DNA from: Arcicella rigui
GTDB taxonomy: Bacteria > Bacteroidota > Bacteroidia > Cytophagales > Spirosomataceae
Direction: 5' to 3'
Length of the DNA: 64,000 nucleotides
Assembly: GCF_034929435.1 (NCBI RefSeq)
Contig: NZ_JAYFUM010000022.1
Coordinates: forward strand, 1-64,000
Below are positions 45,901 through 53,362 of this stretch, piece after piece. Each line of letters starts with the position of its first letter. Position 1 is the stretch's first letter. The notes beneath the pieces are model-generated. The model was not told where the DNA came from. It was given only the letters and a program-made list of their open reading frames with translations, and ran no database searches. Position numbers and translations under genes: made by a program.

Positions 45901-46318
45901 GCTCGGCGACGATTTCGTTTGGGATGACATTCGGATTACTTTCTTTATCGGCAACCGCTTTTTTTCTTAATAAAATTCTGTTGTCGATAACTTCGTAAGA
46001 GATATTCAAAGGGCTTAGAAGCTCCTCTAAAACTTTTGATAATTTATCTTCACTAAAATTAAATGAAACTACCTGTTCGGCTTGAATAGCGTTGGGGCTA
46101 TACACAAACTTTACATCGGCTTTTTTCTCTATCTGGAATAATACCTTTTTTACCGTACTCGTCCCAGTTCTTAGCGTAATACTTTTATTGAGTACTTCTT
46201 GCGAAAAAGCACTGTTGGCGAAAGAAATTCCGCAACAGATAATCGACAAGAATAATTGACTAATGGTAATTCGCATCGTTTTGAAGAGAATCTTTTTAAA
46301 TGATAGTTTTTTTTTCAT
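42968..46318 (-). CDS. SusC-like TonB-dependent outer-membrane transporter with STN domain
   Basis: The protein has 1116 residues from the ATG at 46318 (MKKKLSFKKILFKTMRITIS), whose signal peptide ends near SAFSQ. The frame is open to 46447, but those 43 codons cross a structured leader and are not taken as coding. After the signal come an STN domain (about 45-115, QIEKKADVKFVYSPNAIQ), a carboxypeptidase-like domain (GTVTDEKGQALVGVSVLV), the plug (DEVVVVGYGTQSRKNLTSA; ATMDILKDAAATAIYGNRAA) and a barrel ending in LFGVTASF. The STN domain means it can signal to the adjacent FecR/ECF pair. Confidence 0.93.
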   Translation of the reverse strand: MKKKLSFKKILFKTMRITISQLFLSIICCGISFANSAFSQEVLNKSITLRTGTSTVKKVLFQIEKKADVKFVYSPNAIQAEQVVSFNFSEDKLSKVLEELLSPLNISYEVIDNRILLRKKAVADKESNPNVIPNEIVAEQSITGTVTDEKGQALVGVSVLVKNTGRGTSTDVRGQYKISVPDGNNTLVFSFVGYQKQEIATANRSTINVSMKIENQSLDEVVVVGYGTQSRKNLTSAITTVKPEDLNKGAISDIGQLLQGKVPGLNITRSGDPNRASAIILRGASSLRDGAQSPLFVIDGVPGADISLIAPDDIATMDILKDAAATAIYGNRAANGVIMVTTKRANKGQMQVSYSSYMAVDKVSKQYEMMDANQLKTFLAANGQSLTPEDDLGANTNWQEAVQRSTAISQNHNLSFGGGNENTVYNASINYFNQEGILQSSALNRVVARMSIEQKAFNDRLKVGLSVTNSVSDAKLVPYRNTVLAQMLTYLPTAPIRKTDGSFYDNFNKSNYYNPVSLIENATERLKYKNILATFFTQVKLPLGFTYDLKLSYQNYQSNYGAYYNSYYTSYYNNVRSTPDPPGNPSFITLTGANGLAYRNAYQNTQNLLETYLTWDKQIGDHNINAVVGYSWQESINGDGFQTSSTNFPVDAVSYNNLGLGNPYAIASFKVDYGGDNYQQVRLISDFGRLNYNYKNKYLVQASVRRDGSSVFGLNRQWGYFPAVGLAWRIEQEPFMEKQKLFDELKLRVSYGVTGNSLGFSPYTTKLIYGNVGTFYYNGTQLSAIGALQNENPDLGWEKTATSNIGIDFAILKGKLSGTLEVYEKTTSDLIWTYPVSTVLYPNGSLTANVGKMSNKGIEFTLNANPVKTKNFSWNTTLNLAHNQNKIISLSNATLKTDSIKFVQPDGGGQTGETVMLIAEGAPIGQFFTYEYAGKDANGVSQYYNAKGELTTRPQSVKDYRVIGNAQPKLLLGWSNSFTYKNFDLNVFVRAVLGNKIMNITRADLFRPSTARFTNIPVEVANESANDFNSYRYSSRFLENGSYLRLDNASLGYSFNNLSKNIKRIRLYTSVNNLFVITGYKGIDPEINQGGIAPGVDSNNFYPKTRTFLFGVTASF

Positions 46319-46357
46319 ACTTTTAACTGTTTTTAAACTGTGAAATGTGGAAAAAAC

Positions 46358-46439
46358 AAACCCAGTACATCGCTGCGATGTCACCAAATTGGCGTTTGGT
46401 GGGGTTTCTAAGGCCGGTAATGCTCGTAACATTATCGGC
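46358..46439 (-). ncRNA. Candidate structured RNA leader upstream of susC
   Basis: On the minus strand the order is: a 10-bp near-perfect hairpin (GCCGATAATG at 46439-46430 with CATTACCGGC at 46422-46413), then AAACCC (46407-46402) pairing with GGGTTT (46363-46358). That closing stem encloses two small hairpins, CACCAAA/TTTGGTG (46401-46382) and ACATCG/CGATGT (46381-46367). The stem is directly followed by GTTTTTT. This is a three-way junction that also looks like a terminator, 40 nt before the susC ATG. A cis-regulatory RNA or attenuator is plausible. Conservation has not been tested. Confidence 0.45.
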
Positions 46440-46474
46440 TTTTTCATTTGAAAGCGACTATGTTTTCATGGAGT

Positions 46475-46604
46475 TAAAGGGAATTAAGAGTTTTGAGTTA
46501 TGAGTTTGGAATTTTAAGTTGTGAATTGTGAATGATGAGTTGTGAATGGGGAGTGAAAAATTTATCTTTTCATAATTCATAACTCACAATTCATAATTCT
46601 TCAC
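46475..46604. repeat. GAGTTATGAGTT-type low-complexity inverted repeat
   Basis: TGAGTTATGAGTT, TTGTGAATTGTGAATGATGA on the left face CATAATTCATAACTCACAAT and TCATAATTCTTCAC on the right. It fills the fecR-susC gap and could form a long hairpin. Confidence 0.5.
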
Positions 46605-47605
46605 TGGCATCCCGTTCCATTAATAAAAATTACCGTACCACGCTGTTCGTAAGTAGCGTTTACGGATTTACAGATTAAATCAAGCTGGCTATGTAAGGGA
46701 ATGTCGTTTAAATCTGCCGTAAATACACATTTGTTGAGGTCTTGGTTTTCGACTACAAATTCGATTTGATAACCTTCTTTCAATCGGTCAAGTACTTGAT
46801 TCAGTGGCGTTTCATCGAAAGTAAAATCCAATACTTTTTCAGGATTTTCAACAATTACTGGGTTTTCTACCAAACTTGGAATCAGTTTTTTAGTCTCTTT
46901 ATCAAAAATAATTTTCTGATTTGGTGTAAGAATTACCCCGTTTTTATGTGTCCCTATTTTATCTGAATTTTCATAGACCGATACTCGTCCTGTAACTACT
47001 TGTACTTCAATTGCCTTAGCGTTATCATAAGATTTTATGGTAAAACTCGTTCCCAATACTTCTGTTACCAAGTCACGAGTATGGACAATAAAAGGTTTTG
47101 AAGGATTACGTTTTACTTTAAAAAAAGCTTCACCTTTCAGATAAACACTTCTGTTTTTATCATTGAAATGTTCGGGATAACTGATGCTACTTTCAGCTTT
47201 TAAGATAATTTCACTGCCATCTTCCAATGTGATTTTCTGGGCTTTTGCCGAAGTATTCTTTACTTCAATCACGCCCGAATTGAAACTTAGGTTTTCAGCA
47301 ATAGCGTTGGTATAAGTATTTGTTTTATGATAAAAAAACAAAGCATAAATGCCAATAATTAAGGAAGCCGCCAAAGCTGTCATCGTCCAATGATGAGGGC
47401 GAATCACAAAGCGAGGAGGAAATAAAGTCTGCTGAATTCTTGCCCAAATCTGCTTTTCAGTCTTTACTTTTTCAGACTGACTCATGCGTACTTCGCTGTG
47501 CTTGAGCATATTTTCAGACCATTCCCTTATCAGCTCTTCTTCCTCTTCAGTGCAAGCTCCGCTAAGGTATTTTTCTAATAATTTATCAAAATCGTATTGG
47601 TTCAT
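46601..47605 (-). CDS. FecR-family anti-sigma factor
   Basis: This 334-residue inner-membrane anti-sigma factor is paired with the ECF sigma factor upstream. An N-terminal cytoplasmic part (DKLLEKYLSGACTEEEEELI) is followed by one membrane helix (about 73-91, MTALAASLIIGIYALFF). The FecR domain has EDGSEIILKAESSISYPEHF and SKPFIVHTRDLVTEVLGTSF. A C-terminal DUF4974/STN-like domain contains FDETPLNQVLDRLKEGYQIE. It receives the signal from the SusC STN domain. Confidence 0.93.
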   Translation of the reverse strand: MNQYDFDKLLEKYLSGACTEEEEELIREWSENMLKHSEVRMSQSEKVKTEKQIWARIQQTLFPPRFVIRPHHWTMTALAASLIIGIYALFFYHKTNTYTNAIAENLSFNSGVIEVKNTSAKAQKITLEDGSEIILKAESSISYPEHFNDKNRSVYLKGEAFFKVKRNPSKPFIVHTRDLVTEVLGTSFTIKSYDNAKAIEVQVVTGRVSVYENSDKIGTHKNGVILTPNQKIIFDKETKKLIPSLVENPVIVENPEKVLDFTFDETPLNQVLDRLKEGYQIEFVVENQDLNKCVFTADLNDIPLHSQLDLICKSVNATYEQRGTVIFINGTGCQ

Positions 47606-47643
47606 CTGGCATTATTTTTTTTCAAAGAGATTAAGTTTAATGT

Positions 47644-47846
47644 TTTAGCTGTTAGCTATGAGCCGTGAGCTTTGAGCTGTTAGCAGTTATTAGCTTTGAG
47701 CCGTGAGCTGTCAGCTATGAGTTATGAGCTGTGAGTTTTGAGCTGTGAGTTTTGAGTTGTTTGCTATTATTTAGCTTTAAGCCTTGAGCTTTTAGAGTAT
47801 CATATCATCAAAACCGAAAGCTCAAAGCTCACAGCTCACAGCTAAT
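47644..47846. repeat. Long AGCTTTGAGC-type repeat between sigma and anti-sigma genes
   Basis: About 200 bp are built of variants of the word GAGCTGTGAGCTTTGAGC. The left 130 bp is in one orientation and the last 35 bp (AAGCTCAAAGCTCACAGCTC) in the other. It is the largest member of this family in the window and splits an ECF-FecR pair that is usually close-spaced. Confidence 0.75.
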
Positions 47847-48393
47847 TACTATACACCTTCAGTGTTTCCCGAAGTACTTTCAGCGATTTGGTGATATGAT
47901 ATTCTACGGCTTTTTCGCTTAAATCAAGTCGCAGAGCAATATCTTTTACGGATTGGTTTTCAAACCTACTCATCCTAAATACTTCACAGGTTTTTTCGGG
48001 TAATTTCTGCAAAGCTTCATCTACGGCTTTTGATAAATCTGCAAAATGTACAATTTCTTCTGTGGAAAAAGATTGCTTGATTTCATGGAAAATGATGTAC
48101 TCTTGAAACTTCCGATTAGTGATTTGAGACTTAATAAAATTGGTCGTGAGGTGCTTGATAGCCACTACCAAATAAGCACTCAGAAACCGAATGTTCAGTT
48201 GCTCTCTTTTCTGCCAAAGGCTTTCAAATAAGTCGTGTACAAGCTCTTCGGCCTCTTCTTTTGTGCCTGTTTCGTGATAGGCAACGCCAAAAAGTTTGTA
48301 CCAATAACGATGATAGATTTCCTCAAAGGCCTTTTTATCGTCCTTCTTCAGAAAGTCTATCAGTTGTTCGTCACTTAGTTGTGAATGCTTCAT
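47842..48393 (-). CDS. ECF RNA polymerase sigma factor, SusC/FecR-linked
   Basis: This 183-residue sigma-70 family factor has region 2 (FEEIYHRYWYKLFGVAYHET, EELVHDLFESLWQKR) and region 4 (LPEKTCEVFRMSRFENQSVK, DIALRLDLSEKAVEYHITKS). The pairing with FecR and an STN-bearing SusC is the standard trans-envelope switch that turns on a polysaccharide utilisation locus when its glycan is present. Confidence 0.93.
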   Translation of the reverse strand: MKHSQLSDEQLIDFLKKDDKKAFEEIYHRYWYKLFGVAYHETGTKEEAEELVHDLFESLWQKREQLNIRFLSAYLVVAIKHLTTNFIKSQITNRKFQEYIIFHEIKQSFSTEEIVHFADLSKAVDEALQKLPEKTCEVFRMSRFENQSVKDIALRLDLSEKAVEYHITKSLKVLRETLKVYSN

Positions 48394-48654
48394 GTGATTG
48401 TTCCGGAATCAATATTTGATGTATAGTCAAACAAGTAAGAAAAATCCCTAAATGATTTTAAAAAATATTTTTAAAATGCAATTTTAGGGTTGTATATAAT
48501 TAGGCAACACTCAGAAAAGGTTAGATGCCGTTTCTCTACTCAATACTTTTATAGACATTCTTGTAGCACTGAATTTTTTACTTAGAGAGTAGCAACTCTT
48601 TAGTATCAAAGCGGATAAAATATGCGGCATTTAATGTTTGTCAATACTTATAAT

Positions 48655-49803
48655 ATGAAAAAGCGATACTTTCTACTGTATTTTATGTTTTTGGTGGTCG
48701 GAAAAACAGAGGCACAGATAGATAAACAGGCAACCAAAGAAACCAAAGCTCTGTATCAATACTTGGCTAAAACGGCTAAGAAAAATATTTTGTTTGGACA
48801 TCAACACGCTACCGAGTATGGACATGGTTGGGCTGGCGATGCCGACCGTTCTGATGTAAAATCGGTGACAGGTTCGCATCCTGCCGTGATTGGGGTTGAT
48901 TTTAGTGGCTTGTCGGGGCGTACTAAAGAACAAATTGCTGAAACAGCGGAGGCTTTACGCCAAAATGTTGTAGCTACTTATCAGCGTGGAGGCATCACGA
49001 CGGTCGCTTGGCATTTTCCAAACCCTGCTTCTGGTGGAGGTTTTTATTGGAAAGATTCCATTTCTGTGGCATCCATTGACCTGATAAAACCCAATGGTTC
49101 GCATCATGAAAAATACAAAGAAATTCTAAGAACGATTGCCAATTTTGCTCATTCCGTCAAAGGCAAAGATGGTACTTTAGCTCCGATGATTTTCAGACCT
49201 TACCATGAATTTGACGGAGATTGGTTTTGGTGGGGAAAAAGCCACTGTTCTCGTGAAGATTTTATTGCCGTTTGGCAATTTACGGTGAGCTATCTACGGG
49301 ATACTTTGGGCGTTCATAATTTTATTTATGCCTTTTCGCCCGATTGTAAATTCACTTCTGAACAAGAATTTTTAGCACGTTTTCCGGGTAATGAATGGGT
49401 AGATATGGTGGGAATGGACAATTACGCTGACTTCGGAAGAGATGGACATTATAACTTGGCATTGGGTATCAAAAAACTGAAAATCGTTTCAGATTATGCT
49501 AAAAAGGCGAATAAGTTGGCTGCTTTTACCGAAACAGGTTTGGAGTCAATCCCGAATACTACTTGGTGGACAGAAACTTTATTGAAAGCCTTGAAATCTG
49601 AGAAAATGAATTTGGCTTATGTATTAGTTTGGCGAAATGATAAAACAAGTCCAACGCATTATTATGCTCCTTTTCCTGAACAAGTAAGTGTTCCCGATTT
49701 CCTGAAATTTTATAATGACCCTTATACTCTTTTCGAGAAAGATTTGAAAAATGTATATCACCGCAAGGCAAGTATTCAAGAATTTACTAATAAACAAAAA
49801 TAA
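48655..49803 (+). CDS. GH26 endo-beta-mannanase
   Basis: The protein has 382 residues from the ATG at 48655, which begins a signal peptide (MKKRYFLLYFMFLVVGKTEA). The acid/base Glu185 is in FRPYHEFDGDWFWWGK and the nucleophile Glu293 in AAFTETGLES, both typical of GH26. The start GHQHATEYGHGWAGDADRSD is also a family block. It cleaves internal beta-1,4-mannan bonds. It is divergent from the sigma factor gene and 2 bp before a sugar-isomerase gene, so it may belong to the same regulon. Confidence 0.92.
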   Translation: MKKRYFLLYFMFLVVGKTEAQIDKQATKETKALYQYLAKTAKKNILFGHQHATEYGHGWAGDADRSDVKSVTGSHPAVIGVDFSGLSGRTKEQIAETAEALRQNVVATYQRGGITTVAWHFPNPASGGGFYWKDSISVASIDLIKPNGSHHEKYKEILRTIANFAHSVKGKDGTLAPMIFRPYHEFDGDWFWWGKSHCSREDFIAVWQFTVSYLRDTLGVHNFIYAFSPDCKFTSEQEFLARFPGNEWVDMVGMDNYADFGRDGHYNLALGIKKLKIVSDYAKKANKLAAFTETGLESIPNTTWWTETLLKALKSEKMNLAYVLVWRNDKTSPTHYYAPFPEQVSVPDFLKFYNDPYTLFEKDLKNVYHRKASIQEFTNKQK

Positions 49804-49805
49804 TC

Positions 49806-50663
49806 ATGAAAAAACAAGCTTACATTTTCCTAATCACTGCATTGTTGTTGGGGAATCTTGGCGATACTTTCGCACAAAAAGCAAAACCTTTATTTAAGTT
49901 TCCTTTGGGCGTACAGGCTTATACTTTTCGGAAACAATTCCCTGTGTCGGTTGAGAATACCTTAGATAAAATTCAAGCTATGGGCATTACCGAGCTGGAA
50001 AGTAGCGGAGCAAAAGGCATCAGTAATGCCGATTACAAAAAACTTTGTGAGGCACGTGGCATCAGTATTCCTTCGGCAGGTTGTAGTTATGAACAATTGG
50101 AGAAAAACCCACAAGAAGTAGTGGACAACGCTAAAGCTTTGGGAGCAAAATTTGTGATGTGTGCTTGGATTCCGCACAAAGGCAATGAATTTACGATTGA
50201 AGACGTAAAAAAAGCCGTAGAGGTATTCAACAAAGCAGGGAAAGTATTGGCTGAAAACGGACTTACTTTCTGTTATCACGACCACGGCTATGAATTCAGA
50301 CCTTATGAGGACGGTACGCTTTTCGACTACATGGTGAAAAATACGAATCCTGCTTATGTGTCTTTTGAAATGGATGTATTGTGGACACTCCACGGCGGAG
50401 CAAATCCTGAATCTTTATTGCAAAAGTACGGTTCTCGCTGGAAATTGATGCACGTAAAAGACTTGAAAAAAGGCGTAGTAGGGGATATGTCTGGACACAC
50501 GCCTGCGGAAAACGATGTGGTTTTAGGAACAGGACAAGCCAACTGGCCTGCTATTTTGAAAGTCGCTAAAAAGATTGGTATCAAGCATTACTTTATCGAA
50601 GACGAAAGCGAACACGAATTAGAAAATGTGCCTTTGAGTATTGCTTATTTGAAGGGATTATAG
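49806..50663 (+). CDS. Exported sugar phosphate isomerase/epimerase-like protein
   Basis: This 285-residue TIM-barrel protein of the xylose-isomerase-like/AP-endonuclease-2 family has a signal peptide (MKKQAYIFLITALLLGNLGD, TFAQ). Expected metal-binding blocks are FCYHDHGYEF, VSFEMDVLWTLHGG, LMHVKDLKKG and HYFIEDESEHEL. Exported members often act with GMC dehydrogenases and ThuA proteins on keto-sugars, and both occur in this window. Its start is 2 bp after the GH26 stop, a clear operon. Confidence 0.88.
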   Translation: MKKQAYIFLITALLLGNLGDTFAQKAKPLFKFPLGVQAYTFRKQFPVSVENTLDKIQAMGITELESSGAKGISNADYKKLCEARGISIPSAGCSYEQLEKNPQEVVDNAKALGAKFVMCAWIPHKGNEFTIEDVKKAVEVFNKAGKVLAENGLTFCYHDHGYEFRPYEDGTLFDYMVKNTNPAYVSFEMDVLWTLHGGANPESLLQKYGSRWKLMHVKDLKKGVVGDMSGHTPAENDVVLGTGQANWPAILKVAKKIGIKHYFIEDESEHELENVPLSIAYLKGL

Positions 50664-50670
50664 TTGTTAA

Positions 50671-50772
50671 CCTCACCCCCAACCCCCTCTCCTGCAAAGA
50701 GGGGGCTTTTTAGCTCCTAAAGCTCCCCTCTCAGCAGGAGAGGGGTTGGGGCGGCCGCCGCTGCGGGTGAGG
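50671..50772. repeat. GC-rich CCTCACCCCC hairpin element, copy 1
   Basis: CCTCACCCCCAACCCCCTCT at the left is matched by GGAGAGGGGTTGGGG and GGGTGAGG at the right, with a 16-bp GC-rich insertion (GGCCGCCGC...) near the right end. The base composition is far from the AT-rich neighbours. It lies at the 3' side of two convergent genes and may also terminate transcription. Confidence 0.8.
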
Positions 50773-50824
50773 TTTTTCAAAGAATATATGTTCTCTACTT
50801 TGACAGCCTAAAGCCCAAAGCAAA

Positions 50825-52033
50825 TTACTTCTTAGCAATTCTATAAAGACGACCTTGGTCTGTTACTGCATAAATAGCTCCATCTTTGCCTTGTGTTACA
50901 TCACGGAAACGTTGCGATTCATCCGAAAGTAAACGCTCTTCGCCTACTACTTTGTTGTTTTCAATCACTAAACGAGCGATGTGCATGCCACTTAAACAAC
51001 CTACAAACAAATTGTTTTTCCATTCTGGAAACATTGAACCATTGTAGAAAGTCATACCGCTTGGCGAAACCGAAGGGTCCCAATAATAAACAGGTTGTTC
51101 TAAACCTTCTTTTTGTTGAATAGCCGTTCCAATTTTTTTACCACTATATTCAATACCGTAAGTAATAGTTGGCCATCCGTAGTTTTTGCCCGGACGAATT
51201 AAATTAATTTCATCGCCTCCTCTTGGGCCAAATTCATTTTCCCATAAATCACCTGTTTCAGGATGAAAAGCTAAACCTTGTACGTTACGGTGTCCGTAAG
51301 AGTATAATTCAGCTCTGGCATCTGACTGACTTTCAAAAGGATTACCAGCTACTGCTTTGCCTTCGGTAGTAATATGAATTACTTTACCTAAGCCAGAACT
51401 GAGCGACTGAGCTTGTGGACGAGTAACGAGGTCGGAACGCTCGCCAGTACTTACAAAAAGGTTGCCTGTTTTATCAAAAACAATACGTCCGCCATAGTGT
51501 AAATTACCTTTATGGGCAGGTGTTGCACGGTAAATTACGGTAGCTCCTTCTATTTTCGACTCATCGTCTGAAAGCTTCCCTTTTGCTACTGAGGTATGAT
51601 TTCCCCCTTCAACAATCTCCGAGAAAGTCCAATACACCATTCGGTTTTTATCAAAATTAGGGTCGATAGTAACGCCCAAAAGTCCCCCTTGTCCTTCGGC
51701 ATATACAGGAGGTAAACCTGTAATAGGCTTACTCAATTCACCAGTGTTCGTTACGATACGGAAGTTACCCGCTTTTTCAGTAACGATAAATCTACCATCA
51801 GGTAAACTTTTGATTCCCCACGGCGACGTCAAACCCTCTGTTAAAACTTTCGCTTCATAAGGCGTTTTAGATTTTACTGCCCCTATTCTTGTTTGTCCTT
51901 TGAAAGCAGATTTATAATCAGCATTCGGAGCATTCTTTTCTACCGATTCAGGAAATTTTTCTGTATGACTTTGTGCACAAGAAACAAATTGTAAAGTACC
52001 CAATGCCAAAGAAAGCAAGATGATTTTTTTCAT
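50825..52033 (-). CDS. PQQ-dependent sugar dehydrogenase-like lipoprotein
   Basis: The protein has 402 residues with a lipoprotein signal (MKKIILLSLALGTLQFVSC, Cys19). It belongs to the soluble glucose/sorbosone dehydrogenase six-bladed propeller family. SPWGIKSLPDGRFIVTEKAG, NLHYGGRIVFDKTGNLFVST, RNVQGLAFHPETGDLWENEF and YDPSVSP-like WDPSVSPSGMTFYNG are conserved blocks. It probably oxidises aldoses in the periplasm. Both ends are flanked by CCTCACCCCC hairpin elements. Confidence 0.88.
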   Translation of the reverse strand: MKKIILLSLALGTLQFVSCAQSHTEKFPESVEKNAPNADYKSAFKGQTRIGAVKSKTPYEAKVLTEGLTSPWGIKSLPDGRFIVTEKAGNFRIVTNTGELSKPITGLPPVYAEGQGGLLGVTIDPNFDKNRMVYWTFSEIVEGGNHTSVAKGKLSDDESKIEGATVIYRATPAHKGNLHYGGRIVFDKTGNLFVSTGERSDLVTRPQAQSLSSGLGKVIHITTEGKAVAGNPFESQSDARAELYSYGHRNVQGLAFHPETGDLWENEFGPRGGDEINLIRPGKNYGWPTITYGIEYSGKKIGTAIQQKEGLEQPVYYWDPSVSPSGMTFYNGSMFPEWKNNLFVGCLSGMHIARLVIENNKVVGEERLLSDESQRFRDVTQGKDGAIYAVTDQGRLYRIAKK

Positions 52034-52190
52034 TTTAATTAAAGAGCTTATACTGATTTCTGAAATAATTAAGCCTAAAGTTAAAGAATAATAGAGGGAA
52101 TCTTGGTATTAGTTAGAGGGGAATAGCTAAACAACGTCTTATGAGATATTTATAACAGTGGTTGGTCTATCAATAGCGGTGTCTAAAAGA

Positions 52191-52282
52191 CCTCACCCCC
52201 CAGCCCCCTCTCCTGCTGAGAGGGGGAGTTTTTAGAGCAAAAAAAAGCCCCCTCTCTGACGGAGAGGGGGTTGGGGGTGAGG
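52191..52282. repeat. GC-rich CCTCACCCCC hairpin element, copy 2
   Basis: CCTCACCCCCCAGCCCCCTC at the left faces GAGAGGGGGTTGGGGGTGAG at the right. It is the same family as 50671-50772 and ends 1 bp from the DUF6261 stop codon, so it is in the right place to terminate that gene. Confidence 0.82.
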
Positions 52283-52283
52283 T

Positions 52284-52964
52284 TTAAACATTATACTTCA
52301 AAACCAATTCATTCAATTCTTTCAGTATCTTCTCATAATCTTCATTAGGATTGATGGTATTAAAAGCTTTCAATACATCCACCAATCTTCTGTAATTCTC
52401 AATCGCAGGCATTTTTATATCTTTTATATTCTGGTCGGGCTGTTCAGATAGCTCCTTGTTTCGGAGCAAATACACCCGATTAAATTCCTCATTTGCAGTT
52501 TTCAGTTCTTGCACCCATTCAGTCAAATGCAGTTTATTGATGGCAGTACTCACAAGCGTATCCGTCTCAAAATCATTTATCAAACTTTGGGTAGCGGAAG
52601 TCTGTTCACGGTACACCATTCTATCAATACGTTTTCCATATTTTGAAAAAATAGCCAGAATCGCCTTAGCGGCATCCTGATAGCTTTTGTCAAAATGTTT
52701 TACATAACATTCAGCAATACCCTGTATAGAAAGGGTTGCAGCATCACGGCGAGCGTCCAATGATTCCAATGTTTCGGTATTACCATTCTTTTTAGACAGA
52801 GCAAACAGTAATTCGAGCGATTGTACATCGGTAGCAATTTTCGCTACCTCATTCTTGATTTTCAATGCCTCAGTATCAAACTTGTTGCAGATAGCGACCA
52901 CGTTACTAAGGAAGCTAATCAAGGAGGCGTTGCGGTAGTTGGCGAGTTTTGGAGCAGTAATCAT
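52284..52964 (-). CDS. DUF6261 family protein
   Basis: This 226-residue, probably all-helical cytoplasmic protein has no signal or membrane segment. Its composition and blocks (PKLANYRNASLISFLSNVVA, ARRDAATLSIQGIAECYVKH, DRMVYREQTSATQSLINDFE) match what I know as DUF6261, a Bacteroidota family without assigned function. The start is ATG at 52964. The 126 bp upstream are AT-rich, and behind them lies an array of 41-bp tandem repeats. The array and gene may be functionally connected. Confidence 0.75.
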   Translation of the reverse strand: MITAPKLANYRNASLISFLSNVVAICNKFDTEALKIKNEVAKIATDVQSLELLFALSKKNGNTETLESLDARRDAATLSIQGIAECYVKHFDKSYQDAAKAILAIFSKYGKRIDRMVYREQTSATQSLINDFETDTLVSTAINKLHLTEWVQELKTANEEFNRVYLLRNKELSEQPDQNIKDIKMPAIENYRRLVDVLKAFNTINPNEDYEKILKELNELVLKYNV

Positions 52965-53094
52965 TTGTAAATCATTTAAAGGTTATAGCGTATGAATTAA
53001 AATAGAGTACACTAAGCAAATTGTAATTAAAAATAGTGTTTTTTTTAATGCTAAGTGTTGATTTATAGCTATTTGTAAAAATTTTATTGCTACA

Positions 53095-53362
53095 AATTGC
53101 AGGAAGGAAACATCGTCCAATGTTTTGTTGTCGCAAATTGCAGGAAGGAAACATTGTTCAATGTTTTGTTGTCGCAAATTGCAGGAAGGAAACATCGTCC
53201 AATGTTTTGTTGTCGCAAGTTGCAGGAAGGAAACATCGTCCAATGTTTTGTTGTCGCAAGTTGCAGGAAGGAAACATCGTCCAATGTTTTGTTGTCGCAG
53301 GTTGCAGGAAGGAAACATCGTCTAATGTTTTGTTGTCGCAAGTTGCAGGAAGGAAACATCAG
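53095..53362. repeat. Tandem array of seven 41-bp repeats
   Basis: The period is exactly 41 bp, with units starting at 53095, 53136, 53177, 53218, 53259, 53300 and 53341 (the last diverges after about 20 bp). The unit begins (A/G)TTGCAGGAAGGAAACATC and ends AATGTTTTGTTGTCGCA. Units differ by one to three bases. AAACAT and ATGTTT in each unit can pair, and in unit 2 the arms extend to AAACATTG/CAATGTTT. There are no unique spacers. The period is not a multiple of 3 and several frames are open on both strands, which creates false ORFs. Confidence 0.92.

Noticed and set aside
46319..46447. N-terminal extension of SusC from an upstream in-frame ATG
   Set aside because: The 43 extra codons precede a good signal peptide and coincide with the hairpin-forming leader, so they look non-coding.
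49962..50584. Minus-strand frames of 143 and 76 codons opposite the sugar isomerase gene
   Set aside because: They are antisense shadows of a well-supported gene with no family features.
53095..53362. CRISPR array
   Set aside because: The units are contiguous and nearly identical over the whole 41 bp, with no unique spacers, and there are no cas genes in the window.
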